Below, piece by piece: positions 15,978 through 25,197 of a stretch of 42,850 nt of DNA. Each line of letters opens with the position of its first letter. Positions within the stretch are counted from its first letter, which is position 1. Source of the stretch: Candidatus Solibacter sp. (GTDB lineage Bacteria > Acidobacteriota > Terriglobia > Bryobacterales > Bryobacteraceae); assembly GCA_025361425.1 (NCBI GenBank), contig JANYAH010000107.1:1-42850 (forward strand), given 5' to 3'. Under the pieces are notes generated by a model that had not been told where the DNA came from, did not search any database, and was given only the letters and a program-made list of their open reading frames with translations. The translations under genes and the position numbers were made by a program.

Positions 15978-16586
15978 ATGGGGACAAAGATGGCGAATTC
16001 TACGTTAGAGCCCGCCGGTTCCGCGCCACCTGCGCCGGGGACGAAGCCGTCCCTGGCGCAGGCGCTGCGATCCATATTCAGCAAGGGCGAAGAAGCGGAC
16101 GAAGGCAAGGTAATCGCGCGCCGGAGGAAGTTTGTCATGGCGGCGGTGCTGGGCACGCTGAGCGTGAACCTGCTGATGTTTCTGCGCTTTTTTTATCCGC
16201 GCGCGCTTTACGAACCGAAGGTCAAGTTCCGCATCGGATACCCGTCGGATTTCGGCTTTGGGGTGGATACGAAATTCCAGAATCAGTACCGCATCTGGGT
16301 GGTGCGGAATACGGAGGGCGTGTTCGTGATCTCGGCGATTTGCACGCACCTGGGCTGCACGCCGGACTGGAAGCCCAGCGAGAACAAGTTCAAGTGCCCG
16401 TGCCACGGCAGCGGCTACGATCCCGAAGGCGTCAACTTCGAGGGTCCGGCGCCGCGCCCCATGGACCGGGCGCACGTGGAACTGGACCCCGAGGGACAAA
16501 TCCTGGTGGACCTGAGCCACGTCTACCGGTGGCCCAAGGGCGAGCCGAGCCAATTTAACGACCCCGGCGCGATCATCCGGGGCTGA
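15978..16586 (+). CDS. Rieske [2Fe-2S] protein of a cytochrome bc-type complex
   Basis: This 202-aa iron-sulfur subunit takes electrons from quinol at the P side of the complex. One membrane anchor (about 53-70) follows a cytoplasmic N-terminus of about 50 residues. The cluster boxes are CTHLGC (Cys122 and His124 ligands, Cys127 disulfide) and CPCHGS (Cys140 and His143 ligands, Cys142 disulfide). The acidic loop and the PRPMD after box II fit the fold. It is the first gene of the operon with cytochrome b, subunit IV and the octahaem cytochrome. An in-frame ATG four codons downstream is an alternative start. Confidence 0.95.
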   Translation: MGTKMANSTLEPAGSAPPAPGTKPSLAQALRSIFSKGEEADEGKVIARRRKFVMAAVLGTLSVNLLMFLRFFYPRALYEPKVKFRIGYPSDFGFGVDTKFQNQYRIWVVRNTEGVFVISAICTHLGCTPDWKPSENKFKCPCHGSGYDPEGVNFEGPAPRPMDRAHVELDPEGQILVDLSHVYRWPKGEPSQFNDPGAIIRG

Positions 16587-16620
16587 GGACCGATCTTACT
16601 GCGTACGATCACTGGATACG

Positions 16621-17568
16621 ATGATGCCTGAAACCAACGGACAAAATGGGACTCCCGCCGGCGACGGCGGCACTGGCGGGAACGGGGGGGGCGCGCCCGG
16701 CGAAAGCAAACTGGCCGCCGTCCTGGCCGAGGCCAAGGCGGTACAGGCGCGCGCCGTCGAAGAGTTGACGCAGACGGTGAAGGCGCCGGAGAAGACCGAC
16801 GTCTGGAAGAGCATCCTGCGCGTGAAGCACGATGAAACGCCGCGCAGCCGCGCACTCGGCGTGCTCAGCAACGTCTTCCTGCACCTGCATCCGGCCAAGA
16901 TCAACCGCGATGCCGTGGCCTACAACTATACCTGGGGCATGGGCGGGATGACGTTCTATATCTACATCACGCTGGTGTTCACCGGGACGCTGTTGATGTT
17001 CTATTACCATCCGTCGAAGGTGATTGCGTTCCGCGACATCCTGTACCTGGAGAACGACGTCCCCTTCGGCAAGCTGCTGCGCAACATGCACCGGTGGGGC
17101 GCGCACCTGATGGTGATTATGGTGGAGCTGCATATGTTCCGCGTGTTCCTCACGGGCAGCTACAAGAAACCGCGCGAGTTCAACTGGGTAGTGGGCGTGT
17201 TGCTGCTGGTGCTGACCCTGCTGCTCAGCTTCACGGGATACCTGCTGCCTGACGACCAGCTAGGGTTCTGGGCGGTCACGGTGGGGACGAACATGGCGCG
17301 CGCTACGCCCTTGTTGGGGCACGACGGGCCGTTCGGGCCGCAGATGGGCATGACGGCGTTCAACGACGTGCGATTCGGCCTGCTGGGCGGCTCCATCGTG
17401 GATTCGAATGCGCTGTTGCGGGCGTATATCTGGCACTGCGTGGCGATTCCGATCATCGCGAGCCTGTTCATGATTGTGCACTTCTGGCGGGTGCGCAAGG
17501 ACGGCGGTATTTCCGGCCCGGCGCCGATGATGCTGGAAAGCGAAATCAAGGAACCGAAAAAGGTTTAA
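16621..17568 (+). CDS. cytochrome b (N-terminal, b6-like subunit)
   Basis: This 315-aa protein carries both b haems. An unusual Gly/Ala-rich soluble extension of about 95 residues precedes the first membrane helix ([18 protein letters not shown]). The haem ligands are the histidine pair in [18 protein letters not shown] (spacing 14) and the pair in [19 protein letters not shown] (spacing 15). The 15-residue second spacing is the b6f-type arrangement, not the mitochondrial bc1 one. The position of the Cys that binds the extra haem c(n) in b6 appears to be Gly here (GMGGMT). The quinol-site PEWY-type motif falls in the next gene, as expected for a split cytochrome b. Confidence 0.93.
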   Translation: MMPETNGQNGTPAGDGGTGGNGGGAPGESKLAAVLAEAKAVQARAVEELTQTVKAPEKTDVWKSILRVKHDETPRSRALGVLSNVFLHLHPAKINRDAVAYNYTWGMGGMTFYIYITLVFTGTLLMFYYHPSKVIAFRDILYLENDVPFGKLLRNMHRWGAHLMVIMVELHMFRVFLTGSYKKPREFNWVVGVLLLVLTLLLSFTGYLLPDDQLGFWAVTVGTNMARATPLLGHDGPFGPQMGMTAFNDVRFGLLGGSIVDSNALLRAYIWHCVAIPIIASLFMIVHFWRVRKDGGISGPAPMMLESEIKEPKKV

Positions 17569-17586
17569 GCCGGGGAGTAAGAAGCC

Positions 17587-18522
17587 ATGGATTTGCATCA
17601 ACTCTGGACTATCCTGAGCACGGCGGACAATGTGCCGATCGTGCTGTTGCTGCTGGTGGTGCCGTTCTACACGTGGTACGGCTTGCGGCAATCGTTCGCC
17701 AACGACCGCTTGATTGCGCAGCTTGAGGCCGACCCGGAGATGGCGAAGACGCATCATCGCAAGACCCAGCCGTGGCGGCCGGAGTGGGCGCGCGAAGTCC
17801 ACGTGTGGCCGTATTTGCTGCGCATTGAGTTTCTGGCGGCGATCATCCTGACCATCATCCTGCTGGTGTGGTCGATTACGTTGAACGCGCCGCTGGAAGA
17901 GCCGGCGAACCCGACGCTGACCATGAACCCGTCGAAGGCGCCGTGGTACTTCCTGGGATTGCAGGAGATGCTGGTGTATTTCGACCCGTGGATGGCGGGC
18001 GTGGTGATGCCCTCGTTGATCATCATCGGGCTGATGGCGATTCCCTATATCGACACTAACCCGCTGGGCAACGGCTACTACACTTTTAAACAGCGCAAGT
18101 ACTCGATACTTACGTTTATCTTCGGGTTTATTGTGCTCTGGGTGACGATGATCGTGATCGGGACGCTGATTCGCGGTCCTGGATGGATGTGGTTCTGGCC
18201 GGGGACTACGTGGGACCACAACCGGCTGATCTTCGAGGTCAACCGCGATCTGCCGGATATTTTCGGGATCCACACGCAGGTGCCGAAGATTATTTTCGGC
18301 GCCATCGTGGTGGGCGCGTACTGTGTGGCGGCCGCGTTCGGGATGCACAAACTGATCACGCGCAGTGCGTTCAACCGCAAGATCTACGCGCGGATGAGCG
18401 TACTGCAATACGCCGTGATGCAGGTCTTTCTGGTGACCATGCTCTCGCTCCCGGTAAAAATCATGATCCGGCTGCTGTTCCGGATTAAGTACGTCTGGGT
18501 GACGCCCTGGTTCAACATATAA
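17587..18522 (+). CDS. cytochrome b C-terminal subunit (subunit IV-like), extended
   Basis: The protein of 311 aa is about twice the length of cyanobacterial subunit IV. The core helix segment NPSKAPWYFLGLQEMLVYFDPW is the region carrying the Qo-site loop in this family. Six hydrophobic segments are visible: near the N-terminus, about 77-100, 136-152, 175-196, 238-257 and 277-300. The last three exceed the usual subunit IV. GGGGAGTAAGAAG lies upstream of the ATG, 18 bp after the cytochrome b stop. It forms the second half of the quinol-oxidising core. Confidence 0.92.
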   Translation: MDLHQLWTILSTADNVPIVLLLLVVPFYTWYGLRQSFANDRLIAQLEADPEMAKTHHRKTQPWRPEWAREVHVWPYLLRIEFLAAIILTIILLVWSITLNAPLEEPANPTLTMNPSKAPWYFLGLQEMLVYFDPWMAGVVMPSLIIIGLMAIPYIDTNPLGNGYYTFKQRKYSILTFIFGFIVLWVTMIVIGTLIRGPGWMWFWPGTTWDHNRLIFEVNRDLPDIFGIHTQVPKIIFGAIVVGAYCVAAAFGMHKLITRSAFNRKIYARMSVLQYAVMQVFLVTMLSLPVKIMIRLLFRIKYVWVTPWFNI

Positions 18523-18531
18523 GCGACCATT

Positions 18532-21500
18532 ATGAGCGATCCACAGAAAGACCCGGTAGTTCACTCGTCGTTGAGCAAGCCGCTGTTCATTTCCTCGGCG
18601 CTGCTGGTGGTTGCGATGGCTTGGGGACTGTACGACGAGACCTACGGCATACGCCCGTGGAAGGGCTATCAGGCGCGCTTCGTCAAACTCTATACGCGGT
18701 ACCTGAAGACGGCGGCGGGCGGGGAAGCGGAGGTCGAGCGGCAGATCAAGGCGTCGCTCGACTACAAGCGGCTGGACGCCGCCATGCAGGAGGCCGAGAA
18801 GGCGGCACAGCCGAGTGCGTCGGCCATCGATAAAAAGATCAACCAGGAACTGGTGCCCAGGATTCTGGCGCTCAACGACCCCTTCCAGGAAGTGCGCAGC
18901 CACATCGGCTCGCTGACCTACCAGATCGAGGTGTCGCATCGCGAGAGCACGAAGAACTCGCTGCGCAAGGAGATAGAGGAACTGCGCGCCGAGAAGCACG
19001 ATGTGGCGCTACCCGGCGAGCCGCAAAAGCGCAGCATGGATTTCAAGGTCATGAGCGACCAGTTGCAGGCGTGGAAGGACGAGAAGGCCAAGTTGCTGCA
19101 ACAGCGCGTGGATTTGATGAAGCAGGCGACCACCCTGCGCACGCAACGCGACCTGTATCTTTCGGACCGCATCGCGGAGGCCAGCACGGCGACCATCGCG
19201 GCGGTGGAGAACTCGCTGGGAAACTTCGATATCCGCATCCGGCAGATTCACGTGAAGGATGTGGACTTGGTGGACCGCTGCGAAAGTTGCCATCTGGGGA
19301 CGCGCGAGCCGGTGACCATCACCAAGGCGTCGATGGGCGGAGAGGCGGTGTTCGCCAGCCATCCGAACAAGGAATTGCTGAAGCTGCACGATCCCGAGAA
19401 GTTCGGTTGCACGCCGTGCCATGGGGGCAATGGGGCGGCCCTGGCAAGCGTGGAGAAGGCGCACGGGTACAACAAATTCTGGTTATGGCCGCTGCACCAT
19501 AAGGAGAATGTGGAGGCGGGCTGCCAGCAGTGTCACGTCAAAGAAGTGGTCACGGAGATGGCCGGGACGCTCAACCAGGGCCGCGAGATTTTCCGGCTGC
19601 GCGGCTGCATGGGGTGTCACCGGTACGAGGGCTTCGACCGGGAGGCCGATGAGATTGCGAGCGTCAGCCAGCAGATCCGCCAACTGGAGCAGCAGAAGGC
19701 CGAGTGGAAGCGCGAGGTAGGGTTCAGCGAACAGAAGGCCAACAATCCGCGCACCACCGACGACGAAGCCAAGAAGTTGCTGGCGCATGCCAACGATTTG
19801 AAGGTACGGGCCAGCGGGCTGGACGCCAAAATCGAGCAGTTCGACATGCGCTCGCGAAGCCTGGTGCGCGAGGTGAAGAAGGTGGGTCCCAGTCTCAAGG
19901 AAGCGCGCGCCAAATTGCGCAAGGAATGGATTCCGGTGTGGCTAAAGGATCCGCACCAATGGCGTGAAGGCACCAAGATGCCGAGCTTCCGCCTGGACGA
20001 TGGCGAGATCCGCGCGATTTCGGCATTTCTGTGGCAAGCCGGCGTGAAGGCCGAGTTGCCGCGGCAGAAGCCCGGCGACGCGGCGCGCGGTAAGGAAGCC
20101 TTCGAGACGCGCGGGTGCATGGCCTGCCACTCCATGGGCGAAGGCGCGGCCAAGCAGGGCGGCACGTTCAGCGCCAACCTGAGCCGCGAAGGCGAGAAGG
20201 CCAGCTACGATTACCTGGTGCGCTGGGTCCACAATCCGCGGCAGCGCTCGGCACCGTATTGCACCTTCGAGAAGAAGGACCTCACCGCCGAAGACTACCA
20301 GCGCAAGGGCCTGCCCTACGTATTCGACCTGGAGCACAGCAAGTGTCCCAACGATGGCCACGAGCTGCAGGTGCAGCAGATGACCCCCATGCCGAGCCTG
20401 CGCCTGAGCGAGGACGAAGCGCGCGATATTGCGAGCTACCTGCTGACCCGTAAGCGCGACAACGCCAGTTATCAGAACGCGGATTACATGGACGACGCCG
20501 GCCTGAAGAATCAGGGCCTGGCGCTGGTGCGCAATTATGGCTGCGCCGGCTGCCATGAGATCGCAGGCTTGGAAGAGGAGCAGCGCATTGGCACGGAACT
20601 GACCAAGGAAGGCTCGAAGCCCGTGGAGCGGCTGGATTTCGCGCTACTCGGTCACAAGGCGGAGGCGGAGGACTGGTACACCCACAAGGGGTTCTTCGAG
20701 CACAAGCTGCAAAACCCGGCGGTCTACGATACCGGCAAGGAGAAGGCCAAGCAGGACCGGCTGAAGATGCCGAACTTCAACCTATCCAAGCCAGAGATCG
20801 ACGCCGTGACCACCTTCCTCACAGGCTCGGTGGACGCCAGCGTGCCCGCGCGTTATTTCTACAATCCGACCGACGCGCGCCAGGACATCATCGATGGCTG
20901 GTGGGTGATCCGCAAGTACAATTGCATGGGCTGCCACAAGGTACACGTGGGGCAGGACAGCACTTTGGATGGCATGGCGAAGTATCAGGACCCCGACTGG
21001 AAAGATCAACGGCCGCCAACGCTGATCGGAGAGGGCGCGCGCGTCAATCCGGAGTGGCTGATGCGGTTCCTCAACAATCCGGCGCTCAGCGAAAGCGACA
21101 TGAATCGCGATGGCGTGCGGCAGTATCTAAAGGCGAGGATGCCCACTTTCAGCTTCTCCGATGGCGAGGTACGCAAGATCGTGCGCTTCTTCGAGGCGCT
21201 CTCCTCGCAGGCGCAGCCGTTCATCGCGGAGAGACTGGATCCGCTGACCGATGCCGAACGCACCATGGCGCGGAATCTGTTCACCAGTGAAGGCGCGCCC
21301 TGCTTGAAGTGCCACATGACGGGCGACGCGAAGCACGATTCACACGCCACGGCCCCCAACTTCACGGTGGCCAGGGAGCGCCTGAAGCCGGGCTGGACCA
21401 AGCGTTGGATGCTGGACCCGGCCCTAATGAGTCCGGGGACGGCGATGCCGAGCGGCCTGTTCCGCATGGACAACGAACGGTATGTGTTCACCGGGCCAAC

Positions 21501-21618
21501 GCCGCCCAGCTTCAACGGATATTCGAAAGACCACGCGGATCTGCTGGTCCGCTACATGTTCCAGTTCACACCGGGAGAATTAGGGCGTTTGCGCAGCAGC
21601 GCGGGCGCGGGGAATTGA
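18532..21618 (+). CDS. octahaem c-type cytochrome, 1028 aa, associated with the bc-type complex
   Basis: An N-terminal membrane anchor (about 17-34, PLFISSALLVVAMAWGLY) leads to a very large periplasmic region. Eight CXXCH haem sites are present: CESCH 250, CTPCH 293, CQQCH 331, CMGCH 359, CMACH 529, CAGCH 671, CMGCH 798 and CLKCH 924. Two charged helical stretches (about 70-240 and 375-440) look like coiled coils. Several segments before or after haem sites (MPSFRLDDGEIRAISAFL, MPTFSFSDGEVRKIVRFF) are repeated cytochrome-c-domain C-terminal helices with a Met ligand. The gene follows subunit IV by 9 bp, so this protein is the likely electron acceptor in place of cytochrome c1 or f. No close named family is recognised. 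Confidence 0.92.
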   Translation: MSDPQKDPVVHSSLSKPLFISSALLVVAMAWGLYDETYGIRPWKGYQARFVKLYTRYLKTAAGGEAEVERQIKASLDYKRLDAAMQEAEKAAQPSASAIDKKINQELVPRILALNDPFQEVRSHIGSLTYQIEVSHRESTKNSLRKEIEELRAEKHDVALPGEPQKRSMDFKVMSDQLQAWKDEKAKLLQQRVDLMKQATTLRTQRDLYLSDRIAEASTATIAAVENSLGNFDIRIRQIHVKDVDLVDRCESCHLGTREPVTITKASMGGEAVFASHPNKELLKLHDPEKFGCTPCHGGNGAALASVEKAHGYNKFWLWPLHHKENVEAGCQQCHVKEVVTEMAGTLNQGREIFRLRGCMGCHRYEGFDREADEIASVSQQIRQLEQQKAEWKREVGFSEQKANNPRTTDDEAKKLLAHANDLKVRASGLDAKIEQFDMRSRSLVREVKKVGPSLKEARAKLRKEWIPVWLKDPHQWREGTKMPSFRLDDGEIRAISAFLWQAGVKAELPRQKPGDAARGKEAFETRGCMACHSMGEGAAKQGGTFSANLSREGEKASYDYLVRWVHNPRQRSAPYCTFEKKDLTAEDYQRKGLPYVFDLEHSKCPNDGHELQVQQMTPMPSLRLSEDEARDIASYLLTRKRDNASYQNADYMDDAGLKNQGLALVRNYGCAGCHEIAGLEEEQRIGTELTKEGSKPVERLDFALLGHKAEAEDWYTHKGFFEHKLQNPAVYDTGKEKAKQDRLKMPNFNLSKPEIDAVTTFLTGSVDASVPARYFYNPTDARQDIIDGWWVIRKYNCMGCHKVHVGQDSTLDGMAKYQDPDWKDQRPPTLIGEGARVNPEWLMRFLNNPALSESDMNRDGVRQYLKARMPTFSFSDGEVRKIVRFFEALSSQAQPFIAERLDPLTDAERTMARNLFTSEGAPCLKCHMTGDAKHDSHATAPNFTVARERLKPGWTKRWMLDPALMSPGTAMPSGLFRMDNERYVFTGPTPPSFNGYSKDHADLLVRYMFQFTPGELGRLRSSAGAGN

Positions 21619-21624
21619 GTTCAA

Positions 21625-21631
21625 GGAGGGG
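21625..21631 (+). promoter_or_regulatory. strong ribosome binding site GGAGGGG
   Basis: The extended Shine-Dalgarno of the lipoprotein gene at 21641. Its seven bases GGAGGGG are an exact complement of CCCCTCC in the invariant loop of the four tandem sRNAs, making this a possible target. Confidence 0.6.
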
Positions 21632-21640
21632 CACAGGGAA

Positions 21641-22426
21641 ATGACGAAGATTTGGATGGGAGCAGTTCTGGCCGGCAGCCTGACACTGATGGGCTGCGGC
21701 GGCGAGAAACCGGCGGAGACCGCCAAGACGGAGGCTACCGCCCCTGGGGCGGCGGGCGGCACGGCCATGCCGGACGAAGCCAACGGTGGCACCATCACCG
21801 GAAAGGTGGCGTTCACCGGCGAGAAGCCGAAGATGGCGACGCTCGATATGTCGGCCAATCCGGCTTGCGAACGCGCGCACAAGGGGTCGGCGCAGAAGAG
21901 CGAAGAAGTGGTAGTCAACGAGAACGGCACGCTGAAGTATGCCTTCGTGTGGGTGAAATCCGGACTTCCCGCCGATAAGCAGTGGGCGGTACCCATCACT
22001 GGGGTCAGCCTGGACCAGCACGGCTGTATGTACCAGCCGCACGTGATCGGGCTGATGACGGGGCAGAGCTTTGAGATCAAGAACAGCGACCCCACCAACC
22101 ACAACATCCACCCCATGCCGAAGGTGAACCCCGATTGGAACGAGTCGCAGTCGCCGGGGCAGTCGCCCATGACCAAATCGTTCGCCCGCCAGGAAGTCAT
22201 GATCCCGGTGAAGTGCAACGTGCATCCGTGGATGCGCTCTTATATCGGCGTGGTGGGACACCCCTTCTTCGCCGTGACGGGCGACGACGGAACGTTTACA
22301 ATAAAGGGATTGCCTCCTGGGACCTACGTGATTCAAACTTGGCACGAAAAGTACGGACCGATGGAACAAACGGTGACCGTGGGCGCCAAGGAGAGCAAAA
22401 CTGTAGAGTTCTCCTATAAAGGATAG
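21641..22426 (+). CDS. lipoprotein with cupredoxin-like copper site and carboxypeptidase-regulatory-like domain
   Basis: This 261-aa lipoprotein has lipobox LMGC (Cys19) and a Thr/Ala/Pro linker. The domain from about 50 to 200 starts GGTITGKVAFTGEKP. It has His residues in NHNIHPMP and the cluster KCNVHPWM: Cys, His and Met spaced as in type-1 copper sites. The C-terminal GTFTIKGLPPGTYVIQTWHEKYG is typical of carboxypeptidase-regulatory-like beta domains. It is the last gene of the Rieske/cytochrome operon, 22 bp after the octahaem gene. A copper electron carrier docking to that complex is a reasonable guess. Copper binding is inferred from the spacing only. Confidence 0.8.
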   Translation: MTKIWMGAVLAGSLTLMGCGGEKPAETAKTEATAPGAAGGTAMPDEANGGTITGKVAFTGEKPKMATLDMSANPACERAHKGSAQKSEEVVVNENGTLKYAFVWVKSGLPADKQWAVPITGVSLDQHGCMYQPHVIGLMTGQSFEIKNSDPTNHNIHPMPKVNPDWNESQSPGQSPMTKSFARQEVMIPVKCNVHPWMRSYIGVVGHPFFAVTGDDGTFTIKGLPPGTYVIQTWHEKYGPMEQTVTVGAKESKTVEFSYKG

Positions 22427-22433
22427 ACAAAAA

Positions 22434-22459
22434 GGGGCAGGTTGTGGGAAGCCTGCCCC
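22434..22459 (+). terminator. hairpin between the respiratory and ctaA operons
   Basis: GGGGCAGG (22434-22441), 10-nt loop, CCTGCCCC (22452-22459), followed by CGTTT. It may terminate the respiratory operon. It ends only 7 nt before the ctaA ATG, which has no visible ribosome site, so it may also affect ctaA translation. Confidence 0.55.
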
Positions 22460-22466
22460 CGTTTCC

Positions 22467-23429
22467 ATGCATCATAACGATGTGGGTTCTCTCTGGTTAC
22501 GCCGCTACGCGGTGTTTGTGGCGTGCTGCACGTTCGGGCTGATGATTGCCGGCGGGCTGGTCACCAGCAACGACGCGGCCCTATCCGTGCCCGATTGGCC
22601 GCTTTCGTGGGGCCGTCTGGTGCCCACATGGGAAGGCGGGATCCGCTACGAGTTTGCGCACCGCTTGGCAGCGATGCTGGTGGGTCTGCTGACGGTCGGG
22701 CTGGCGGTGTGGATGAGGCAGGCTTCATCTGATGGTGGGCCGTACCCCCTGGTCCGCGGCCGACGCCCTCGTCGGCCTGCCGCGCTTGAAGAGCGGGTCC
22801 AGGGGGACCCGCGCGGACCAGGGGGTCCGCCCCACAGCACTCGGTTGGCATGGGCCGCGGTGGCGGTAGTGCTGGCGCAGGCCGGGCTCGGAGGGATGGC
22901 GGTGAAATATGTAACGCCTGCTTGGGCCACTATCGCGCACGCGACGCTGGGGCAACTCTTCTTCGCAATCACGGTAGCGATTTGTGTAGGGCTGTATGCC
23001 GGCTTCGAACGCCGCTGGGCCGCCCCGACCGTAATTTGTGTGGTGGCCCTCTTCGCCCAGACCATCCTGGGCGCAGGTGTCCGCTACGGAGTGATCGCGC
23101 CGGTGGCCCATATCGTGTTTGCGGTGCTCGCCACCATTCTGGTGATGTGGGCCGGCCTACCCATCCTGCTGAAGCACATGGACAATCCGCAGCTCCGCCG
23201 TCCGGCCATGCTCTTGCTATCCGTCACGTTTTCGCAGGTTTTCCTGGGCATTGGCGCGTACATGGCGCGCGTGGCTTATGCGGACGCGCCGCAGCCCATG
23301 CCGATGATGGTGTTGTTCACGGTGGCGCACGTCGCCGTGGGGTCGCTGGCGGTGGGCGCGGCGGTAGCGCTGGCCATGCTGGCGCGGCCCAATGCGTCTC
23401 GGGCACAGGGAGGGCTGGCCACCGCGTGA
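22467..23429 (+). CDS. ctaA: haem A synthase carrying an in-frame repeat insertion
   Basis: CtaA oxidises haem O to haem A for cytochrome oxidase. The 320-aa membrane protein keeps the family's functional residues: the ExxH pair in YEFAHR (Glu62, His65) and later histidines in IAHATLG, PVAHIVF and VAHVAVG. Eight hydrophobic segments are visible. Residues about 89-124 (GGPYPLVRGRRPRRP... to PPHS) are hydrophilic, Arg/Pro/Gly-rich and foreign. They are encoded by a 105-bp copy of the dispersed inverted-repeat element and sit in a loop between helices 2 and 3. The frame is preserved. The gene overlaps ctaB by one base. Confidence 0.92.
   Translation: MHHNDVGSLWLRRYAVFVACCTFGLMIAGGLVTSNDAALSVPDWPLSWGRLVPTWEGGIRYEFAHRLAAMLVGLLTVGLAVWMRQASSDGGPYPLVRGRRPRRPAALEERVQGDPRGPGGPPHSTRLAWAAVAVVLAQAGLGGMAVKYVTPAWATIAHATLGQLFFAITVAICVGLYAGFERRWAAPTVICVVALFAQTILGAGVRYGVIAPVAHIVFAVLATILVMWAGLPILLKHMDNPQLRRPAMLLLSVTFSQVFLGIGAYMARVAYADAPQPMPMMVLFTVAHVAVGSLAVGAAVALAMLARPNASRAQGGLATA
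22733..22837. repeat. copy of the dispersed inverted-repeat element inside ctaA
   Basis: 105 bp. The left end TGGTGGGCCGTACCCCCTGG is a slightly diverged form; the right end CCAGGGGGTCCGCCCCACAG matches the copy at 9405-9424 except for its last base. The length is exactly 35 codons, so the reading frame of ctaA is kept. Confidence 0.85.
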
Positions 23430-24292
23430 TGCGCGACTATATCGAATTGACGAAGCCGCGGATCACCTGGCTGATCCTGATGAGCACCGGCGTCGGGTAT
23501 TTCTTCGGGCTGCCTTCGCACGCCTGGCGGGATATCAACTGGCTGTTGCTGCTGAATACCATCCTGGGCACCGGTTTGATCGCTTCCGGCACGGCGGCGC
23601 TCAATCAATGGTATGAGCGCGCGGCAGACCTGAAAATGCATCGCACGGCGGGGCGTCCGCTGCCATCGGGCCGCCTGAAGGCGAGCCGGGCCCTGGCGTT
23701 CGGCATCGCGCTTTCCGTGGCAGGCTTCTTGGAGTTGTGGCTGGGAGTGAATCTGCTCAGCGGACTGATCGGCGCCTTCACGCTGGCCAGCTACCTTTTT
23801 CTCTACACGCCCATGAAGCAGCGCACCTGGTGGAGCACCACGGTAGGCGCCATCCCGGGGGCCATGCCGCCCATGATTGGGTACGCGGCCGCCGCCGGCG
23901 CCATCACCCGTGAAAGTTGGGCGCTGTTCGCCATTCTCTTCCTCTGGCAATTCCCGCACTTCTATTCGATCGCCTGGATGTACAAAGAAGACTACGCCCG
24001 CGCCGGCATACGGATGCTGCCGGTGGTGGAGCCGGATTGCCGCTCTACGGCGCGGCAGATTGTGCTCTACGGAATCGCCCTGATTCCGGTGAGCCTGGTT
24101 CCGGGTATGCTGGGAATGACGGGACGCATCTATTTGATTGGAGCATTAATCTTGGGCCTGGTGTATCTCTATTCCGGCGTGCGCGTGGCTTTGGATCGCA
24201 CCCTGGTGCGCGCGCGGGCGGTGCTGCTGACCTCGGTGTTGTACCTGCCGCTGATGTATGGTTTGATGCTCCTGGATAGGCCGGGACTGTGA
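23429..24292 (+). CDS. ctaB: protohaem IX farnesyltransferase (haem O synthase)
   Basis: CtaB farnesylates haem B to give haem O, the substrate of CtaA. The 287-aa UbiA-family membrane protein starts MRDYIELTKPRITWL, the usual N-terminal signature. The substrate-binding motif reads NQWYERAADLKMHRTAGRPL, a variant in which the first Asp of NxxxD is Glu, as in several bacterial CtaB proteins. A second conserved loop YKEDYARAGIRMLPVV is present. The ATG shares a base with the ctaA stop codon (TGATG), and the end overlaps the ABC gene, so expression is tightly coupled. Confidence 0.96.
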   Translation: MRDYIELTKPRITWLILMSTGVGYFFGLPSHAWRDINWLLLLNTILGTGLIASGTAALNQWYERAADLKMHRTAGRPLPSGRLKASRALAFGIALSVAGFLELWLGVNLLSGLIGAFTLASYLFLYTPMKQRTWWSTTVGAIPGAMPPMIGYAAAAGAITRESWALFAILFLWQFPHFYSIAWMYKEDYARAGIRMLPVVEPDCRSTARQIVLYGIALIPVSLVPGMLGMTGRIYLIGALILGLVYLYSGVRVALDRTLVRARAVLLTSVLYLPLMYGLMLLDRPGL

Positions 24293-25197
24293 TCGGAGTT
24301 CAAAACCTCACTCACCGCTACGGCGACCGGGTTGCGCTTTCGGACGTCAGCTTCGAAGTGAAAAAGGGCGAGATTTTCGGACTGCTGGGGCCCAATGGCG
24401 GCGGGAAATCGAGCCTCTTTCGCATTCTCTCCACCATGATGGTGCCTAGCGAGGGGCGGGCCGAAATCGCCGGGTTCGATGTGGCGCGCGACCCCGCCGC
24501 GGTTAGGCGCACGGTCGGCGTGGTCTTCCAAACCCAAAGCCTCGACAAAGCCCTCACCGTCGAAGAGAATCTGCGGGCGCAGGGGCACCTGCACGGTCTC
24601 AGCGGCGCCACCCTGCGCGGCCGCATGGCGAACGCCATGGAGCGACTGGGCCTGCAGGATCGCCGCAAGGATCTGGTAGAGACGCTTTCCGGCGGTCTGC
24701 GCCGCCGCGTGGAAATCGCCAAGGCGCTGCTCCACAAGCCGCAAGTCCTGCTGATGGATGAAGCCTCCACCGGACTTGACCCGGCGGCGCGCCGCGAACT
24801 CTCCCACCACATCGAAAGCCTGCGCGACCGCGCAGGCGTCACCATTCTGCTGACCACCCACATCCTGGGTGAAGCCGACCGCTGCGACCGGCTGGTGCTG
24901 CTGCATGAGGGGCAGATTGTGGCGCAGGGCAGCCCCACCGAATTGCGTTCGCGCATCGGGGGCGACGTGGTGGTGCTTGAGACCTCGGATGCGGAGTCGC
25001 TCGCCGCCGGAATCCGGCAGCGCTTCGGCGCCACGGCCAGCGCCCGCGATGGGCAAGTGCGCGTCGAAATCGCCAACGGCCATCGCTTCATCGCCGAAGT
25101 GGTGGAGGCATTCCCCGGCGCGGTGGATTCCGTAGGCTTGCACAAGCCCTCGCTGGAAGACGTTTTTGTGCGTGAAACGGGAGCATCCATTGAGTAG
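24289..25197 (+). CDS. ABC transporter ATP-binding protein (DrrA/CcmA type)
   Basis: 302 aa. The start is GTG at 24289, overlapping the ctaB stop (GTGA). All ATPase motifs are present: Walker A GPNGGGKSS, Q-loop VVFQTQS, signature LSGGLRRRVE, Walker B VLLMDEASTGLDP and H-loop LLTTH. The C-terminal 80 residues form the extra domain seen in ABC-2 type exporters. It pairs with the next gene. Its place inside a cytochrome oxidase assembly operon suggests export of a substrate needed for haem-copper oxidase or cytochrome biogenesis, but the cargo is not known. Confidence 0.92.
   Translation: MIGVQNLTHRYGDRVALSDVSFEVKKGEIFGLLGPNGGGKSSLFRILSTMMVPSEGRAEIAGFDVARDPAAVRRTVGVVFQTQSLDKALTVEENLRAQGHLHGLSGATLRGRMANAMERLGLQDRRKDLVETLSGGLRRRVEIAKALLHKPQVLLMDEASTGLDPAARRELSHHIESLRDRAGVTILLTTHILGEADRCDRLVLLHEGQIVAQGSPTELRSRIGGDVVVLETSDAESLAAGIRQRFGATASARDGQVRVEIANGHRFIAEVVEAFPGAVDSVGLHKPSLEDVFVRETGASIE

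Noticed and set aside
17260-18999. Minus-strand ORF (579 codons) opposite cytochrome b, subunit IV and the octahaem gene
   Set aside because: His/Arg/Gln-rich translation typical of the reverse complement of membrane-protein genes; spans three well-supported genes.
22850-23428. Upstream extension of the ctaB reading frame
   Set aside because: It runs out of frame through ctaA. The family N-terminus MRDYIELTKPRITWL starts at 23429.
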